Below are positions 22,990 to 37,900 of a DNA stretch of 64,000 nt, piece by piece. The position numbers and the translations under genes were made by a program. The stretch covers positions 248,001 through 312,000 of the forward strand of contig JAFEMH010002456.1 of assembly GCA_022495995.1 (NCBI GenBank). Reading direction: 5' to 3'. Under the pieces are notes generated by a model. That model saw nothing but the letters and a program-made list of their open reading frames with translations. It did no database searches and was not told where the DNA came from. Every line of letters starts with the position of its first letter. Position 1 is the first letter of the stretch. Source of the DNA: Adenophora triphylla var. japonica (taxonomy: Eukaryota; Streptophyta; Magnoliopsida; Asterales; Campanulaceae).

Positions 22990-23780
22990 CTTGATTAACC
23001 GAAACTTATTAACACCATTAACACTCAAAATTCATGCATTGACACTATTTCACATCAATATTGACACTTTTTTATAATAACATTGTCACTAGATTTCTTA
23101 TACTTGCATGCACTTAATGATACTCTCTCCAACCCACGTGAGTGAAAACCAAAAAATTAGGCCGAAGAATTAAGGAAAAGTAGCAAAGAGAATTAGTGAG
23201 ATGAGGTGTTTGTAAGTATGAAAACTAATAGAGAATGAGTGGGAGGAATAGCAAGTTGATTGGTGTTGTAGTTAAGTAAAGTATGAGAGATAACGAGTGG
23301 CAGGAAAGTGTAAAAACTTTACCATTTTGGATATTCTCCACTCAAGTGGGACGGACGAAAAATTAAAATAAGTCTTCATTCATGTGTGACGGAGGGAGTA
23401 CATGACACTGACATTCAAATACACATGCACTGACATTCTTTTACATCAGAACTGACACTCTTTTACACCGGCACTTACACCGACACTCAAACACACATGC
23501 ACTATTTTACATTAACACAGTCACTTTTTACACTAAAACTAAAACTTTTTTACACTAACACTAATACTCTTTTACACATGCATGTACACTGAATAACATA
23601 TGTAATTACAGTTTTTACACTAACACCGATAATTTTTTACATTACAATTGACGCTCTTTAAAGCACAAACCGACACTTTTAAAGCATAAACTGACATTTC
23701 ATAACACTAGATTTGACACTCTTTAAAGGCACATTGCAACACTTCACAATCCAAGGACTGACAATTTTTTTAAGTAAATA
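22990..23780. repeat. Degenerate ACACT / CTTTTACA tandem-like repeat
   Basis: Loosely periodic units of about 20 bp, such as cactgacattcttttacatc and gacactcttttacaccggc, run on both sides of the MITE at 23123-23398, which split the array. The reverse complement of a closely similar motif forms the arrays at 55435-55687 and 62524-62760. Confidence 0.65.
23123..23398. mobile_element. Stowaway MITE (276 bp)
   Basis: Flanked by TA at 23121-23122 and 23399-23400. The termini are CTCTCTCCAACCCACGTGAG and the inverted-type end cattcatgtgtgacggaggg. The internal gaatgagtgggaggaatag motif is shared with the other long MITEs here. Confidence 0.85.
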
Positions 23781-23815
23781 ACTAATTTTTGTTCTCTCTT
23801 AATGTGCCCTACTTA

Positions 23816-25529
23816 GGTCCGCTTTCGAGTTTTTATTGAAGAGAAAAGAAAGTGAGGGAGGGAAAAGGAGAGAAAAGAAAGGGAGGAAAGTGAATTTAAA
23901 TTTCTTCTGATGTACTTCCGAGTTAGGTAGAAAATGAAAGGAAAAACAAAATTTTCTTTCCTCATGCTTTCGAGTTTTTGAAATGAAATGAGAGAAAATA
24001 AAAAGAAAATGACTTCTATACCCTCATTTATAAAAAAACTTAGTTGAACAGCATTGCAACCCCCTTCATTTCTGCAGCCAATTAACAGTTTCAAGAGTGA
24101 AACATCATCATCCTTGTGTAAGAGGACTCAAAGTTAATACCATTCTACTTTATCTAATCTATATACCCAAAAATAGTGACAACAAGAATTAAGAAAATAT
24201 CATTAAGGAAAATTGTATGACAAATTAACAAATTGATAACTCCAATAGGTAATTGAGCATTGCGTATAGCACATTTGTGTATTATCGCAAATATCTATCG
24301 GTACAAATATTAAAACTCATGAACAACTAAACTAAAACATGCCTCTGTCTTGGCATGGGAAAATTTTTTGCCACTGGTCTCTGAGCAAAGAAGAGATGGT
24401 CCGGCATATGAAATTCAAGAAGTAAATAATGATGCATCATCATCAACCACATAAACTGCCCAATTAAGCTAAATGGGTAGGAGGATCTTGATCCAAAAAG
24501 AATCAGATCTGTCTAAGTGATGAATATAATTACTCCATTTTCAACAAGGAATTAGGAGCAATTTTTCTTTTCTTTTCTCTTTTTTTTTTTTTAATTGAAA
24601 ATTCATTTTGGGACTGGGACACGGAGGGAGTTTGGTAGAGAAATTGAGGAGGGAATGCAATTGCCATTGCTGTGAATTGGGTTTGTTGTTTATAAATGGA
24701 ATTTAAAAAAAATATACTTCCTCCGTCCCAATAGTAGCTTCTCATTTTGTCATTTTGGGTGTCCCGCTAATAGCTTTCACTTTCCTTTTTTGGCAAATGA
24801 ATCTTTACTATTCTATCCACTCATTCTCTCTCCTACATTATTTTAATACTCACAACACTATTATAATTTACTATTCTCTCCACTCATTCTCTCTCCTATT
24901 TTCAAATTACACTCACAACATTTTTACTTCCCCCTCATTTTCTTAATTTGCGTGCTTGGCAAAAAATGGAAAGCAATTGTTGGGACGGAGGGAGTATAGA
25001 TTTTTGAGATAAGGGTTTGTTAGATTATCACAGGGCTACAAATCAAAGAAACAAAAATTAGGGGTTTTTGGTTTGAATTTTGAAGATAAAGGTAGGAGGG
25101 ATTGTGTGGCTGGAGAAAATTTGTTGAGTTGAAGATAAAGGTTGGGGGGATTGTGAGGCTGGAGAAAATTTATTTGTAGAGTTGATGGACTGGAGAAGGG
25201 AATTTATAGGAGATGGCTTAATGAGTGAGACGTATTGTGAGTAAATGGCCAAGGAGGGAGAGAACTGAGGGAGGGAGGATAAGATTAGGGTAATGATGAG
25301 ATTATAAAAAATATGTGAGGTTAAAAGTGGAATAATAAACAAAATTGTTAAGCTTTCAATTTTTTCTTTCAATTTCTCTCGATTTTGGGAGGAAATATTT
25401 GGAAGTAAAATTCTAAAAAAATTTCTTTCCTTTATTTCCACTTTCTAAAAAATTTCGGAAACAAGCTAACGTAAAATTTTCTTCCCTTTCTTTCCTTTTC
25501 CCTTCATTTTTAAATTCGAAAGTAGGACA
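23816..25529. mobile_element. 1.7-kb PIF/Harbinger-like non-autonomous element
   Basis: TTA lies on both sides (23813-23815 and 25530-25532). The ends GGTCCGCTTTCGAGTTTT and AAATTCGAAAGTAGGACA are imperfect inverted repeats, followed inward on both sides by GA- or CT-rich tracts (aagaaagtgagggaggg; ccctttctttccttttccc). A Stowaway MITE is nested at 24717-24994. No transposase or companion ORF; the GA-rich 127-codon minus-strand frame has no recognisable domain. Confidence 0.65.
24717..24994. mobile_element. Stowaway MITE nested in the 23816-25529 element
   Basis: TA at 24715-24716 and 24995-24996. The termini are CTTCCTCCGTCCCAATAG and the inverted attgttgggacggagggag, with internal ctctccactcattctctctc repeats. 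A lone right-end scrap (gggacacggagggag) lies just upstream at about 24617-24631. Confidence 0.9.
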
Positions 25530-25958
25530 TTAGTTCAAAAGGTGTTGTGGAGTAGGTGTAGTGGGTAGATGAGAAAAAATGGACTAATTGAATTATTATT
25601 GTGATTATATATTATTTGTGTTTCATTAATATAAAAGTAATAAAATATTTTTATTTAAACAAGTGTAGTTTGTAATATGACGTTTAATAAGAAAAGTGTG
25701 TGTTTTGTAGTGGGTAAGAGATATTATATTTTCATCGCATGATAAAATTTGCTAAATTTATTTTTATTTAAAAATACAATGCTATTTTGAGACCAATCCT
25801 GTAAAAGAAATGACTTATTCACAAGAACAAGTCTGACTACTATTCTTACAACCACATTATTGTCGCATAACCTCGTTCAGCAAGTCTTTCGGTGTAAAAT
25901 TCCAATTTCAATTTCTCTTTCAATCTAGAGCTGGAAGCTCCGATAGTGTAGAGAGAAA

Positions 25959-28900
25959 ATGGCGAAATCGAGCGCAGACGACGAGGAGCTGAGACGAGCC
26001 TGCGAGGCTGCAATCCAAGGAACCAAACAGAAGGTCGTAATGTCGATCCGTGTTGCCAAGAGCCGCGGTGTCTGGGGTAAATCCGTTAAAATTGGCCGCG
26101 GCCAGATGGCTAAACCTAGGGTTCTAGCCCTCTCCAGTACGCTTCTATCTTTCTCTCTTCTCTGTCTTTGATGCATCTGCCATTTGCATATTACGATTTT
26201 TTTTCTAGTTTTCCGTTCATAGTGATCTCATTTGATTTCCTCTAGTTAGTGCAGCTTTTCTGTGTGTACGATTTTGTTTTATGCATAATTGAGCTACTCG
26301 TTTTGGTTATTTTGAATTGTGTAACAGGGAGGTAATATTTCTGTTACTTCTAAAAAGGGAATTATGAGCTCGTAAATCAATAATGGACAGTCTTTTTGTT
26401 GGCAATTTTTTTTGATGCAATTGATATGCTGAAGTGAAGACTCTGGTCCTTCTTTGCACTCTGTAATTTGTGAGTAATGCCAATTTCACCCATTAAAGTG
26501 GTAGTGAGTAGATTCCTCAGCAAATAGATTGTCAACATGATTACAACAAAAGAAGAAAGTTTGTTGAATACCAAATGGAAGCAGATTCTTATGGAAAGAA
26601 TTTAGATCAAATTTCTTGTATGCTCTGATCAAGCTGTGGAGAAGGTCTGGGGGATTGGTTTAATAAGGTGAAGTTGATTATGATATGCATGACTTGTTCA
26701 CTTCCCTTTTTAGTATGTCCCAAAAGAAATGAAATGTTCTTTTTAGGATTAAAAAAAAAAAAGAAGACTTTAATGCCCTATGAGTTTGTGACAATAGTAT
26801 AACCAAGTCAATCAACCGATGCAAGTTGAAGTTGAGGCCACAAGGAAACTTTAGGGAGGTAATGGATTGTTAACCATTTTCTTAATTTTCACATTAAGTC
26901 AAAGCATGCCTCTCCTTGTGGGACAGAGGGAGTACAAAGAACCAGCATACGATAGGAGAGATCTAAAGTAAAAACTGGGAAAGGGTGTCAGGTGCACTAA
27001 ACAGAAGAAAGACAAACAACTAGGCTCCGTTTGCTTCGCGTAAATCGACTTCCGGAAATTTTTTTTGAAAAATGAAAACGTTTTCCGGAATATGACACAA
27101 ACCCGTTTTCGGTTGTTTGGTTAATCTAAGGAAAATGTTTTCGGATCGAATGAAAATGTTTTTCGATGAACACAATCTAGGGCAGAATGATAGGATAGGG
27201 TGGGGGTAGTTTAGGGTGGTGGAGGTGGAGCGGGTAGGGTAGGGTGAAGGTAGAGTGGGGGTGGGTGGGGGTGGGTGGTGGGTGAGTTAGGGGTAGGGGT
27301 AGGTGGGGTAGGGTGGGTGAGTTAGGGGTAGTGGGTGGGTGAGGTAACGTAAGGTAGGGTGTGGTGAGGGTGGGAGTAAGGTGGTGGGAGTGAAGTAGTG
27401 TGGGAGTAGGGGTAGAGGATGGGGGCATGGGGTTGAGGTAGGGTAAGGGATTGGGGGCGTGGGGTAGGGTGGAGTAGGGTTAGTAAGGTTGGGTGGGGAG
27501 AGTTGTAAAGAAATAATTTAAAGCAATTAGACTACATCTCAGGCACTACCAAGGCATGATATTCACTAATATCAATATTTTGTGGTCTTGCAATCAAAAC
27601 CCATGATTTCCCTCCGAAATCATCACTCTCTCTAAACACACCACCCATACAATCCCTAGACATAACGTACGCCATCCATGAAATGCCCTCAAAGGCACCC
27701 TAAATACCTACCAATGCCACTGAGTCTCTTTGTAAATCTCACAAATTTCCCTAGCACACATTACTCCGCAAGAAAAATTATATGCAAATAAGGAAACCAT
27801 TTTGCTTCAGAATTTCGGTCCAACCAATGTTCTGCCCGATGTGCACGGTCGTGTCCCCACACTAGCACGCCCATGCAAACATTGCCGTACCTGCTGTCCG
27901 CTGAAATCCAATATGCACGGCTGTGCGCATCCCAATGCACGATCGTGCAAACGTACATCGGCCAGAACTTCTCTTTTGCACTTCTTCCTCTTCCCTTATC
28001 CTATTAGTTTTTTAGTTTGTCTACAATCCCAACATGGGGTAGGGGGTGCGCGTGGGTGGGGGTTGGGTGGAGGTGGGGTGTGTGGTGCGGGTTAGAGGTG
28101 GTAGGGTGGGGGTAGGTGGAGGGGTGGGGTGTGGGGTGTGGGGTGTGGGTTAGGTGTTGCGATAGTGGTTAGGGGTAAGGGTGGAGTTGGGAAAGGTGGA
28201 TGGGGTGAGGGTGTTAAAGAAGCATTTTCCGGAAAATGAAACGCGGAGGAGAAATTCGTATGTCATTTTACTTAGAAATATGGGGAAAACATTTTCTGGA
28301 AAACATTTTCCCCATATTTCGGTGCTTACCAAACACCGGAAAAAGGGGAAAACATTCTTCCAAACAAACAGAGCCTTAATTGAATGAAGATTTCTTCTAA
28401 TCATTGATTTGATAATGGTAGTGCGTGGGGGATATGATGCTCTTTTAGTGGTTCCTATGAGGTTGTGTGTTTGTTTGTTAAAAATTGGTGCGTGCGCAAG
28501 GGCTTTCCAGATCTTATCTTTGATTATTGTTGTTGGCAAAAGCTGCAGAAAGCCAGTTCTGTTATCCAATATTAATGTTCAGATTATTCATTGCCCTCTT
28601 ACTCCACAAAGTGGTGGTGTAATATTTTTTTCTTTTTAACTCTTGTCTGTCCAATGTGGTGTTGGACGTGATAAAGAGAAAAATTAAGGAAATGAATTGT
28701 ATGAATGCTGTGCAAAATTGTGTACTTTGAAATGGTTTGACAAGCAGTTTGTGGTTCATGCAGCAAAAGAAAAAGGTCCACGAACTAAGGCTTTTCTACG
28801 TGTCTTAAAGTATTCAACTGGAGGAGTTCTTGAGGTACACTTCAAAACTCTATACACATACTTGTTATCTCTTTAAGCGTTATAAACTTGGAGAATCAGA

Positions 28901-31900
28901 ATCTCTTTCTATCTCAAAAAAAAAGAAAAAGAAAAAGAAGAAGAATCAGATCTCGAAGTTGAGTTATCCCTGGATGTGATAGTTACGTTATATTATAAAT
29001 CTTGAGTTAATGGAAGCTACTACTAGTGTGAGTTAGTAATTAGCTTCATGTCTAATGTCATAAAGTCAGACATGATGATGTTTTCTGGAAGATGTGCCTT
29101 TTGGGCACACAAGATATATATTTTAAACTGAAAATGCTTAAAATTGACCCTTCCCTTGACAGTAAATAGTTAGTGTTTGTACCTCGTGAACTAAAATCAT
29201 TCTCAGTTTCCTCTGAAATTTCTTGAAGTGTTGTGATTTTGAACTGATTTTTTCTCCTGAAAAGTTTTTTCACTGCACCTGTAGCCTGCAAAGTTATATA
29301 AACTGAAGCATCTTGCGAAGGTGGAGGTTGTCACTAATGACCCTAGTGGTTGCACATTCATGCTGGTAATGATTCTTTTCACATGACTATAGGTTTATAC
29401 TTCTTAAAGTTGTAATAGCTATGGAAATTTTGAGATTGATGAGCAGTTTCTTATTGAAGCTAGTAAATTGGTAAACTTCCTGTAGGGCTTTGATAACCTT
29501 AGAAGCCAGAGTGTTGCTCCTCCTCAATGGACAATGCGCAACCTTGATGATAGGTAACACTTGTGCTTCTGTGCATCTGGATGCTAAATGTTCAATATAC
29601 AAATGTTCTTTTTTGCATATATGCTCCTTTTAGGCCCAATTTCATTTATTCATTCGCTCTTGTAGGAATCGCCTTTTACTTTGCATCATGAACATATGCA
29701 AAGACATGCTGGGGCGTCTCCCCAAAGTAGTGGGTATTGATGTAGTGGAGATGGCTCTTTGGGCCAAGGTGCGTATAAGTGGTTCTGTTCTGCTCTCCTG
29801 TTGAAACAAGACACTCCCTGTTGTTTCGGTATTAAAAGAAAGTTAACTTACAAAAAAGGAGATGAGTTACCTTTTCGACGATGAGACGTATGTGGTGCTG
29901 TTTTGACTTGTAATATATTCACCATGGACTATGGTCGGAATTTCAATTGACCCTTCACATTTGAAATAACCATTCACCACATGTGATCTAGAAACTTTTG
30001 GGATATCATTTTGCAAAGTATTCGTTTTCTCATTTGAGAAAGAAAATAAATTAAATTGATCCACTTTCTAGATGAAACCAAAATCATTGTTTGAGGATAC
30101 TCTAACTCGACCAAATGTTATTAGATCTCCGCATGTTGTTCTCTAAATTTCTTGATCAATAACCCTCATCAAATATTGACTCTCCTTGTTATTAAAAAGT
30201 AGGAGCAAACAATTTAGAGCTCAGTGTTATTTTCCTTAGCTACCCACTTTAACATATTACCCCTCTTTCACAGGAAGCCTTGTGAAAATCCTTTTCTGTT
30301 GTGCTGGTTACATTCCAGTCCTTGACTCCTTGATGTCCTTTCTCTTAAAATTATTTAGAATATCAAGAAATTGTTAGTGGCATATTTCCATCAATATTTT
30401 ATATCCAATTTGTATTATTTATTTAATTGGATTTAATATAGGAAAATACACCTGCAATTACTAAGCAACAAAATCGCCAAGATGGGCCAGTCGAAGTTGC
30501 AGCAGCAGAAGGAGATATGAAAGTGACCGTTGAAAGAGAACTTGTGTCTCAAGCGGAGGAAGAGGACATGGAGGCTCTTTTAGGCACGTACGTGTTTGTT
30601 TCTTTCATTTGCAATATGTGTGTTGTGTTTGTATTAAATATCTTTTTACTTCCGCATGTTTATGCCACAATTATTTCTGCTTTCACTTTCACATATCTGA
30701 TGCAACATGAACATAAAAGGACTATGCTTGCAGACATTAATTCACAATACTGTTTACTAGAGTAACAGCTGAACAGAACTATGTTCTCTCATACAAAATC
30801 ATTGTTGCTGTCTAAACTCCAGTGGTGTCTGGTGGAGAAAAAGAGAAAAAAAATCAATATTAACTGAATATGCGAATCAATTACAAACGATGTGACCATT
30901 TGTGATGATAATTTCGTTTATGTCTTTCTTTCCAGTTATGTCATGGGTATTGGGGAAGCAGAAGCCTTTTCGGAGCGGTTGAAGCGAGAGCTTCAAGCTC
31001 TGGAAGCTGCAAATGTGCATGCTATTTTGGAAAGTGAGCCTCTGATAGGCGAGGTAACCCTTTACCTTTCAGGAAAATGTTCATAGTTGGATCCTTCTCA
31101 ATGCTTGTTGCTGTATTACTTTGATGTTATTCATTCGTCCTATTAGCTGATTTTCTTTTTCTTTTTCTTTTTTGCACCCCTTTGGGCTCTTGTGATGGGG
31201 CTTATGGTGCCTATGTCTGAGATTCAGCAGGATTGGAATGCCTTACTTTTGGAGTAGTTCACTCTTCTTACTTAAGCTGTAATTCTGTTTCTTTTTCTTC
31301 TGTTTTGATGGACTCCTCTTCTGTCTCTTGCATTCTTTTCTCCTTTTAATTCAACATATTCTTTTCTTACCAAATATAAAATAATATTCCTCTAAAAAAA
31401 TCCTTGATGCGGTTTTCTGGCACGAAGCAATAGTTTAAATGCTAATCATGACTGCAAGCTCTTTTTATTAGGACTTTGTCTCAATGACTTGGGACTAAAT
31501 GAATCCTGTTTTACGATTCAGTTTGGTCTATTGCAACATCATCACCCAGTCATACTCCTTAATATCATTCTTTATTATGGTTGTCCGTATTAGTTTTGTC
31601 CTTCCACTACGTTGGCCTGGTTAATATTGACGCTATCACACTTCCTAAATGGTTCACTTAGTGGTCTAAAGTTTTTTTTTTTTTTCATTTTATGTCCTAT
31701 TGTTGCAACTTTTATTGCATCATGTATGTATTTGTTAAGTTCAAATTTATTTTTCCTGGTTTGCCCCAAATTATATTAGCATTCTCATTTCAGCCATACC
31801 CATTTTTTCTTAGTTGCTCAATACTACCATATCATAAAGTAATAAAGGTCCAATAGCTGTTCTATATAACCTCCTTTCAAATTACGTGGTGTACGCCTAT

Positions 31901-34900
31901 TGCTAGCTAGCTCTTCTATAATTCTCTTAAATTAGTCTTTTCATGCCTTCTTTTTCTGCTTGTGAGTCTTGCAGGTACTGCAAGGGCTTGAGACTGCGAC
32001 TAACTGTGTTGAGGATATGGATGAATGGCTGGGCATCTTTAATGTCAAGCTTAGACACATGAGAGAGGATATTGAATCGGTAGGAAAACTGAAGCTTTGA
32101 GTTTGGGCACTTGTATGGTCATCTATACTGCTATGCAACTTCCTTCAGCTTCCATTCAGGGTGATTTAACTAATTCATTTTATGCTCTACTTGAACAAGA
32201 AACCTGATCAAATATTTTGGATAATATAGTTGATTTATAGAGAAGAAAATAGTTTATTGATTTCTAATGTATAGCTTTTCTGCTTCAGACTGGATTTTAA
32301 TCTGAATGTTCTGAAAAGTATGTATAAGAGTTAAGTTCTAGTCGCTTTCTTGTCATAGCTATATATGTGCAAGTTTTTAGTGGTGTTCCATTGGATTTCT
32401 TTTTGTGAATGCAGATAGAAACACGCAATAACAAGCTGGAAATGCAGTCTGTAAATAACAAAGCATTAATTGAGGAGTTGGATAAGCTTCTTGAAAGATT
32501 GCGCATCCCTTCAGAGGTACTTTGACAGTCTGAAAGGCTTCATTATTTTGTTTTATTGATTTGATTGAGTCTTGTTTATCCGTGTGACATATTCTGTTAT
32601 TTCCAGTATGCATCATGTCTAACAGGAGGTTCATTTGATGAGGCACACATGCTTCAGAATATTGAAGCATGCGAATGGTTAACTGGCGCTTTACGTGGTC
32701 TTCAAGCTCCTAACTTGGATCCTGCCTATGCAAGCCTTAAGTCTGTATGTAAATTGTCTGTCTTTATTGATAGAGGTTATTCTTTTACTGTAGTTTGGTT
32801 TTCACATAAATGTCTTTAAGTAGGAATCTGAAATTCTATAAACATCCATGCTGCAATTTGCAGATAAAAGTGATGTTATATATGGCAGAATATTTGTTGG
32901 ATGTAACGAAAGCATCTCAGACACTTTTTTATATAAAAAAGTACTCCCTCCATTCCAGAAAAAGAGTCACACTAATCATTTTCATATTTTCAAAAAATCC
33001 CATTTGAGTGCAATTTCAAGGTACAAGCAAGTAAAGCTGTATCCTTAAAAAGTTTGGCTTGTCAAAGTGACTATTTTTTTGGGATGAGGTAATAATATAT
33101 GGACAAATAAATAGTAAATTGACACAAAGGATTATGTAGCCCAAGTGCATTTCTCTATGAAGATACTTGTATGTGATAAACAACGAGGTCTATTCCCTCT
33201 AGTCAAGCATTTATGTTATATATGTGTCTTTGTATTTCATTTAATGGATGGAAACTATAGGATTTACATGAGACAGATGCAAAGACCTATCAAACAGCGA
33301 GTCATCCATTCACTAGTTTAAAACTGTGAATCTGCATGCCATATTTTGCCTGGTGCCTATTGTAGTTCTCATTTGTCAATCTTAACTGCATCACTCTTTT
33401 CGTACAACTAATGTTCCGTTAGATTATGCTGTGTCTTGCTCTCCTTTTAAAATCTTCTGATTCTAAAAATTCAGTATACCTTTATTCTTGGCATTAATCT
33501 TTCTTAAATTATAAAAGTTGCATATTGGCTATTACTATTTAGCCCTAGAACCTAGAGTTCAGGTGATCTTATAATGTCCTGATTTGAGATTTTAACTTAG
33601 AGACAATCTTCTTCTCGTCATTTTCTTGATGCCATGCGTCAGATGAATTCCCACTTCTGTATGTAAAAGATATATAAAAAATCACTTTGAAAGTAAATGT
33701 GACTTATGACTAAGCACTCAAATATTTGAGCACGAGGTTATTTACATTACCTGGATTCTCAATCTTTTCTAGCATCATTCAGGCGGTAAGATTTTACTCC
33801 ATTTCTACGGTCTTGTGATCATTAGACTACAAAATTGTAAGGTGTGGTTGTGGCTCAGTGCTTTATTAGAATGGAAAATAGAACTATTTAAACTTCATTT
33901 GGCACGATGGCAGTTTTAATATGGTATGTACTGGTAGTCTATTGATGAACTTGTCTATAGATACTCATGTATTTGTTTCTTCTGTACCAATCACAATTTT
34001 CGTATTATTTATATTTAGAGTTCTCTTTAAGGAACTGGTGATAATATTCTTTCAGGTTAAGGAGAAGCGAGCAGAACTCGACAAATTGAAAGCTACTTTT
34101 GTGCGGAGAGCCTCTGAGTTTTTGAGAAATTATTTTGCTAGTTTGGTGGATTTTATGATAAGTGACAAGAGTTACTTCTCTCAGGTTCATCCGATAGGAT
34201 ATTGCCATTGTCTTCTTATTAATATAGTTATGCTTGATCGTCTATATGACAACATATAGTTTCCTTTCTTGCATTAACAGCGGGGTCAGCTGAAGAGGCC
34301 TGATCATGCTGATCTTCGATATAAATGCAGGACGTATGCTCGCCTTTTGCAACACTTGAAGGTTAAATAATGGAAGAAGCTAGAATTATTTATAGTAGTT
34401 ATTGTTGATTATCCATACATCTCCAAAAATTATGTTTTTAATATCCTCTTTTACTCTTTTCTTTTGTTCTTACAGAATCTTGATAAAAATTGCCTGGACC
34501 CACTGAGGAAAGCTTACTGTAGCTCCCTTAATTTGCTTCTACGACGCGAGGTCAGTAGATAGCATTCCCTCCAAATCTCATGACGTTTCACATATCTTTC
34601 TTAATGTTGATTAGCTGCGGTTGGCATGTACTTTCTTATAAAAATTAACATCTGCTCCTTAACATCACCTTGTTGCCAATTGCTGTATGTTTATCGACCA
34701 GTTTCTCCCCCTCTTTCCATTTTTGGGTGGCTTCCTTGCCCTTTTCCATTTGTCCCTGAAGAGGTGTCACATTTGGAAAGTCAAAAATTGTATTTAGGTT
34801 GTTGCATACCACAAAAAGATCCAAAGCTGTGAATACCATTAAGGGCAATCTTTGATTAGCGCTTTTCAAATTTTGAATTGCTGACAAAAGTTGTCCTTAA

Positions 34901-37900
34901 CTATGAGCAATTATCGTAGTTTCCAGCCAAAAAGAAGTTCAGAGAGAGCATATTGTCAGCCAATGCTGAAAGAACCTGATTTAGGTCAATTTTGTCAATT
35001 GCAAAATATGGCAAAATCGTTTGAATATTCAATGTTGGATACTTCTTTAATATTTGCCAAGATTATGAATGTGTGTATGGTTGTATATGTGTGTGTGATT
35101 ATATTTGTTTATGTATGCATGTACCTGATATGATTATCATGTGTAATGATTGTGTTCTTTCAAGCAATAGAGATCAAGGTCGGGCCATGAGGATGCGCAG
35201 AAATATGATGAAAGGGCATTTTTATGCGTGTGTCCTCGATTTGCTTTGAAGTTTTAAACGAAGGGCAGTGCGCCTTGCAAAATGTAGTTGCCAGTTTCAC
35301 TCTGTTCTGAGTCGGCAACTCAGCTAGCGTCAAGGTCGGGTCATTGGGATGCACAGGAATATGATGAAATGCTCACTAAACTTTATGCACTTCTTTGTTA
35401 TGAAGCAACATCAGTCCATGCAATTTTCATCGTGGGTCATCCGGAAACAACCTCCCTGTGCTTTAATTCAGGGCCAAGGCTGCGTACATCCGACCCCCCC
35501 TTACCCACCGTAGGTGGGAGCCTTTGTGGCACTGGGGTAATGCTGTTGTTGTTGTGTCTCATATGGTTTGAGGCTTAGATTTTTTTTAATTTTAGCTGCC
35601 AATTGTTGAAACATGCGACTCTTATGGTTTGAGGTTTATATATTGATAAGACTTGTGGTCATGTTTTATATGAATATGGTGCAAAGACTCTTGGTTTTAC
35701 TTGTTTCCTTGGATATGCTTGTAGCAGTACAAGTGCTTCGGATTTTGATTCTTTTGGCTGAACTCAAAACATTGTTATTCTTTATGAATATTTATGATCT
35801 GATTCTTATAGTGTAGAATACTTGCAGTTAAGATATTGTGTTTGAAATCTCTTTTGATTGTTTTAGGCTCGTGAATTCGCAAATGAGCTTCGTGCTAGTA
35901 CCAAAGCATCAAGAAACCCAACAACGTGGCTTGAAGGTTCCACTGGTTCGAACCAAAATGTGAGCAGTGCAGACAGTTCCACAGTTTCAGAAGCTTATGC
36001 CAAGATGCTTACAATATTTATCCCACTCCTTGTTGATGAGGTTAGGACCTAACTTATGTGCTCGTTCTCTTTGTCTTCCTGCCCTTCCCCACCACCAGGC
36101 AGGATTTTAGATGATTCCATTAGCAAAATCTAAGCATTCATTTCTTACACTGGTCAAACCACAGAGCTCATTTTTTGCACACTTCATGTGCTTTGAAGTT
36201 CCGGCACTTGTGCCCCCTGGAGGTATGGGAAATGGAAACAAAAATGGATCGATTGATGATGATGCTAATGACGATGATTTAGGCATCATGGACATTGATG
36301 AAACTGACAGCAAACCTGGTACCTTTCCTTGTGTTGCTTTCTTTCAGTTGTATTGAGAGCTTTTTCATTCTTCAACATGCAATTCTATAGGTAAAACCTC
36401 GGAGCTGGAGGCACTAAATGAATCACTTCATGATTTACTGAATGGGATACAAGTACGTTATAGACAACTTTATTCAACTTTATCTTGTATTCTGATTAGA
36501 TGAATCGCTCCACTCTCTTTTGTTGTGTAAAGGGCCTAATGGCAGATTGATATTAAAGTCTCACATTGAAATAAATAGCAAGTATTCCTGCTCTAAATCC
36601 ATTTTTAGGCGTTAGTAATTTAAATTTTCAAGTAAGATCCATCACCAAAAAGATATCTCGAGCAAATAAATCTTTACACATGACGAGAAAATCCCCAAAA
36701 TCGATCTTTAACTAAAATACTACTCCATAAGAAGGACTAACTATAGAGAGAAGTAAGATGACTTGGAAGCCTCAAGTGATAGTTGAATTACTTGTATTTG
36801 CATTATTTTATTTTTCTTCTCTCAAAGTGGGAGCTCTTGTAGCACCAAGCTGCCCTTTTAATGCTATAAATATTGAACTAAAACATGACAATTTAAGCAT
36901 GAAAAGCATGAGTGATCTACTAATGTTCCTTGATATGTATCTAGTTGGGATAGTAACACTCATTTGGATCTTAGTGGATTGTCAAGTGTTGCTAGCTATA
37001 TGGTATCAGGAAATTGTAGTTACAGATGTCAGAAATAAAAGTACTTGGTTGTGTTCCATCTCCTACATGTTATTATCTCATTCTCTGCTGATTATCTTTT
37101 AATTTCCTTTGTCCAAAGTTGGAAAAATATTTTATGGTTTAAGATGAATTAGGAAAAATATCTGGGTTAGAACAGCTATGCCATCTTTAGGTTTAATATA
37201 ATATGTCTGGATACTCATCAAATCTCTAGGCTTATGCTCAAGTATGGAAAATATCATTATTATTATTATTTTGAGTGTAATGCTGGGCTTTATTTTTTTT
37301 ACTATCATGCAAGATAGTTTCTACGTAAGACTCAAGTAATATCATAGTTTTGTGGTATAATCTAATAGATGGCTAACCAAACATTTGGATGATGTCTTTA
37401 ATTCTTTGTATCCTGGATTGACTTAACAGGAGGATTTCTATGCGGTGGTGGATTGGGCATACAAGATTGATCCATTGCGCTGCATATCTATGCATGGGAT
37501 AACAGAGCGATATATATCTGGTCAGAAAGCTGATGCAGCAGGATATGTGCGACTTTTGCTGGATGCCTTAGAATCTAGAATTACTTCACAGTTCACCCAT
37601 GTAAGATATAGCCTTTATGCCTATTGTCACTGCTGACTTGCTTGTTAAGTTCATGACATCCATCAATTCACATTGCAAATCTGTGCAGTTTGTTGATGGA
37701 GCTTGTCACCAGATTGAAAGAAATGAGCGAAATGTTCGGCAGATGGGTGTCTTGTCATATATACCAAGGTAAAATAGATCTGAGATGTTTAGGCTTATGT
37801 AAAGAGCCAGGGACTAGCTTTTCCTTCTTTTTTTACACTTTTCACTTTCTCGAATTGTGCTTTTTAGTTAGCTGCATTATTATATGTTAGACATGTATTG

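Noticed and set aside
24530..24716. Additional MITE pair left of 24717
   Set aside because: Only a right-end scrap (gggacacggagggag) is convincing; no matching left terminus was found.
26709..26929. Degenerate MITE in SEC3 intron 1
   Set aside because: The right end gggacagagggag is clear, but the left end (gtatgtcccaaaag) is too diverged to support an element call.
27177..27428. Pro/Thr-rich minus-strand frame
   Set aside because: Direct consequence of the G-rich tract in SEC3 intron 1; not a protein gene.
34282..34362. SEC3 exon 12 counted as 80 or 81 nt
   Set aside because: Manual counting around the 34320 line break is ambiguous by one base. The flanking exons and protein alignment require 81 nt, so I did not call a frameshift; a program should verify it.
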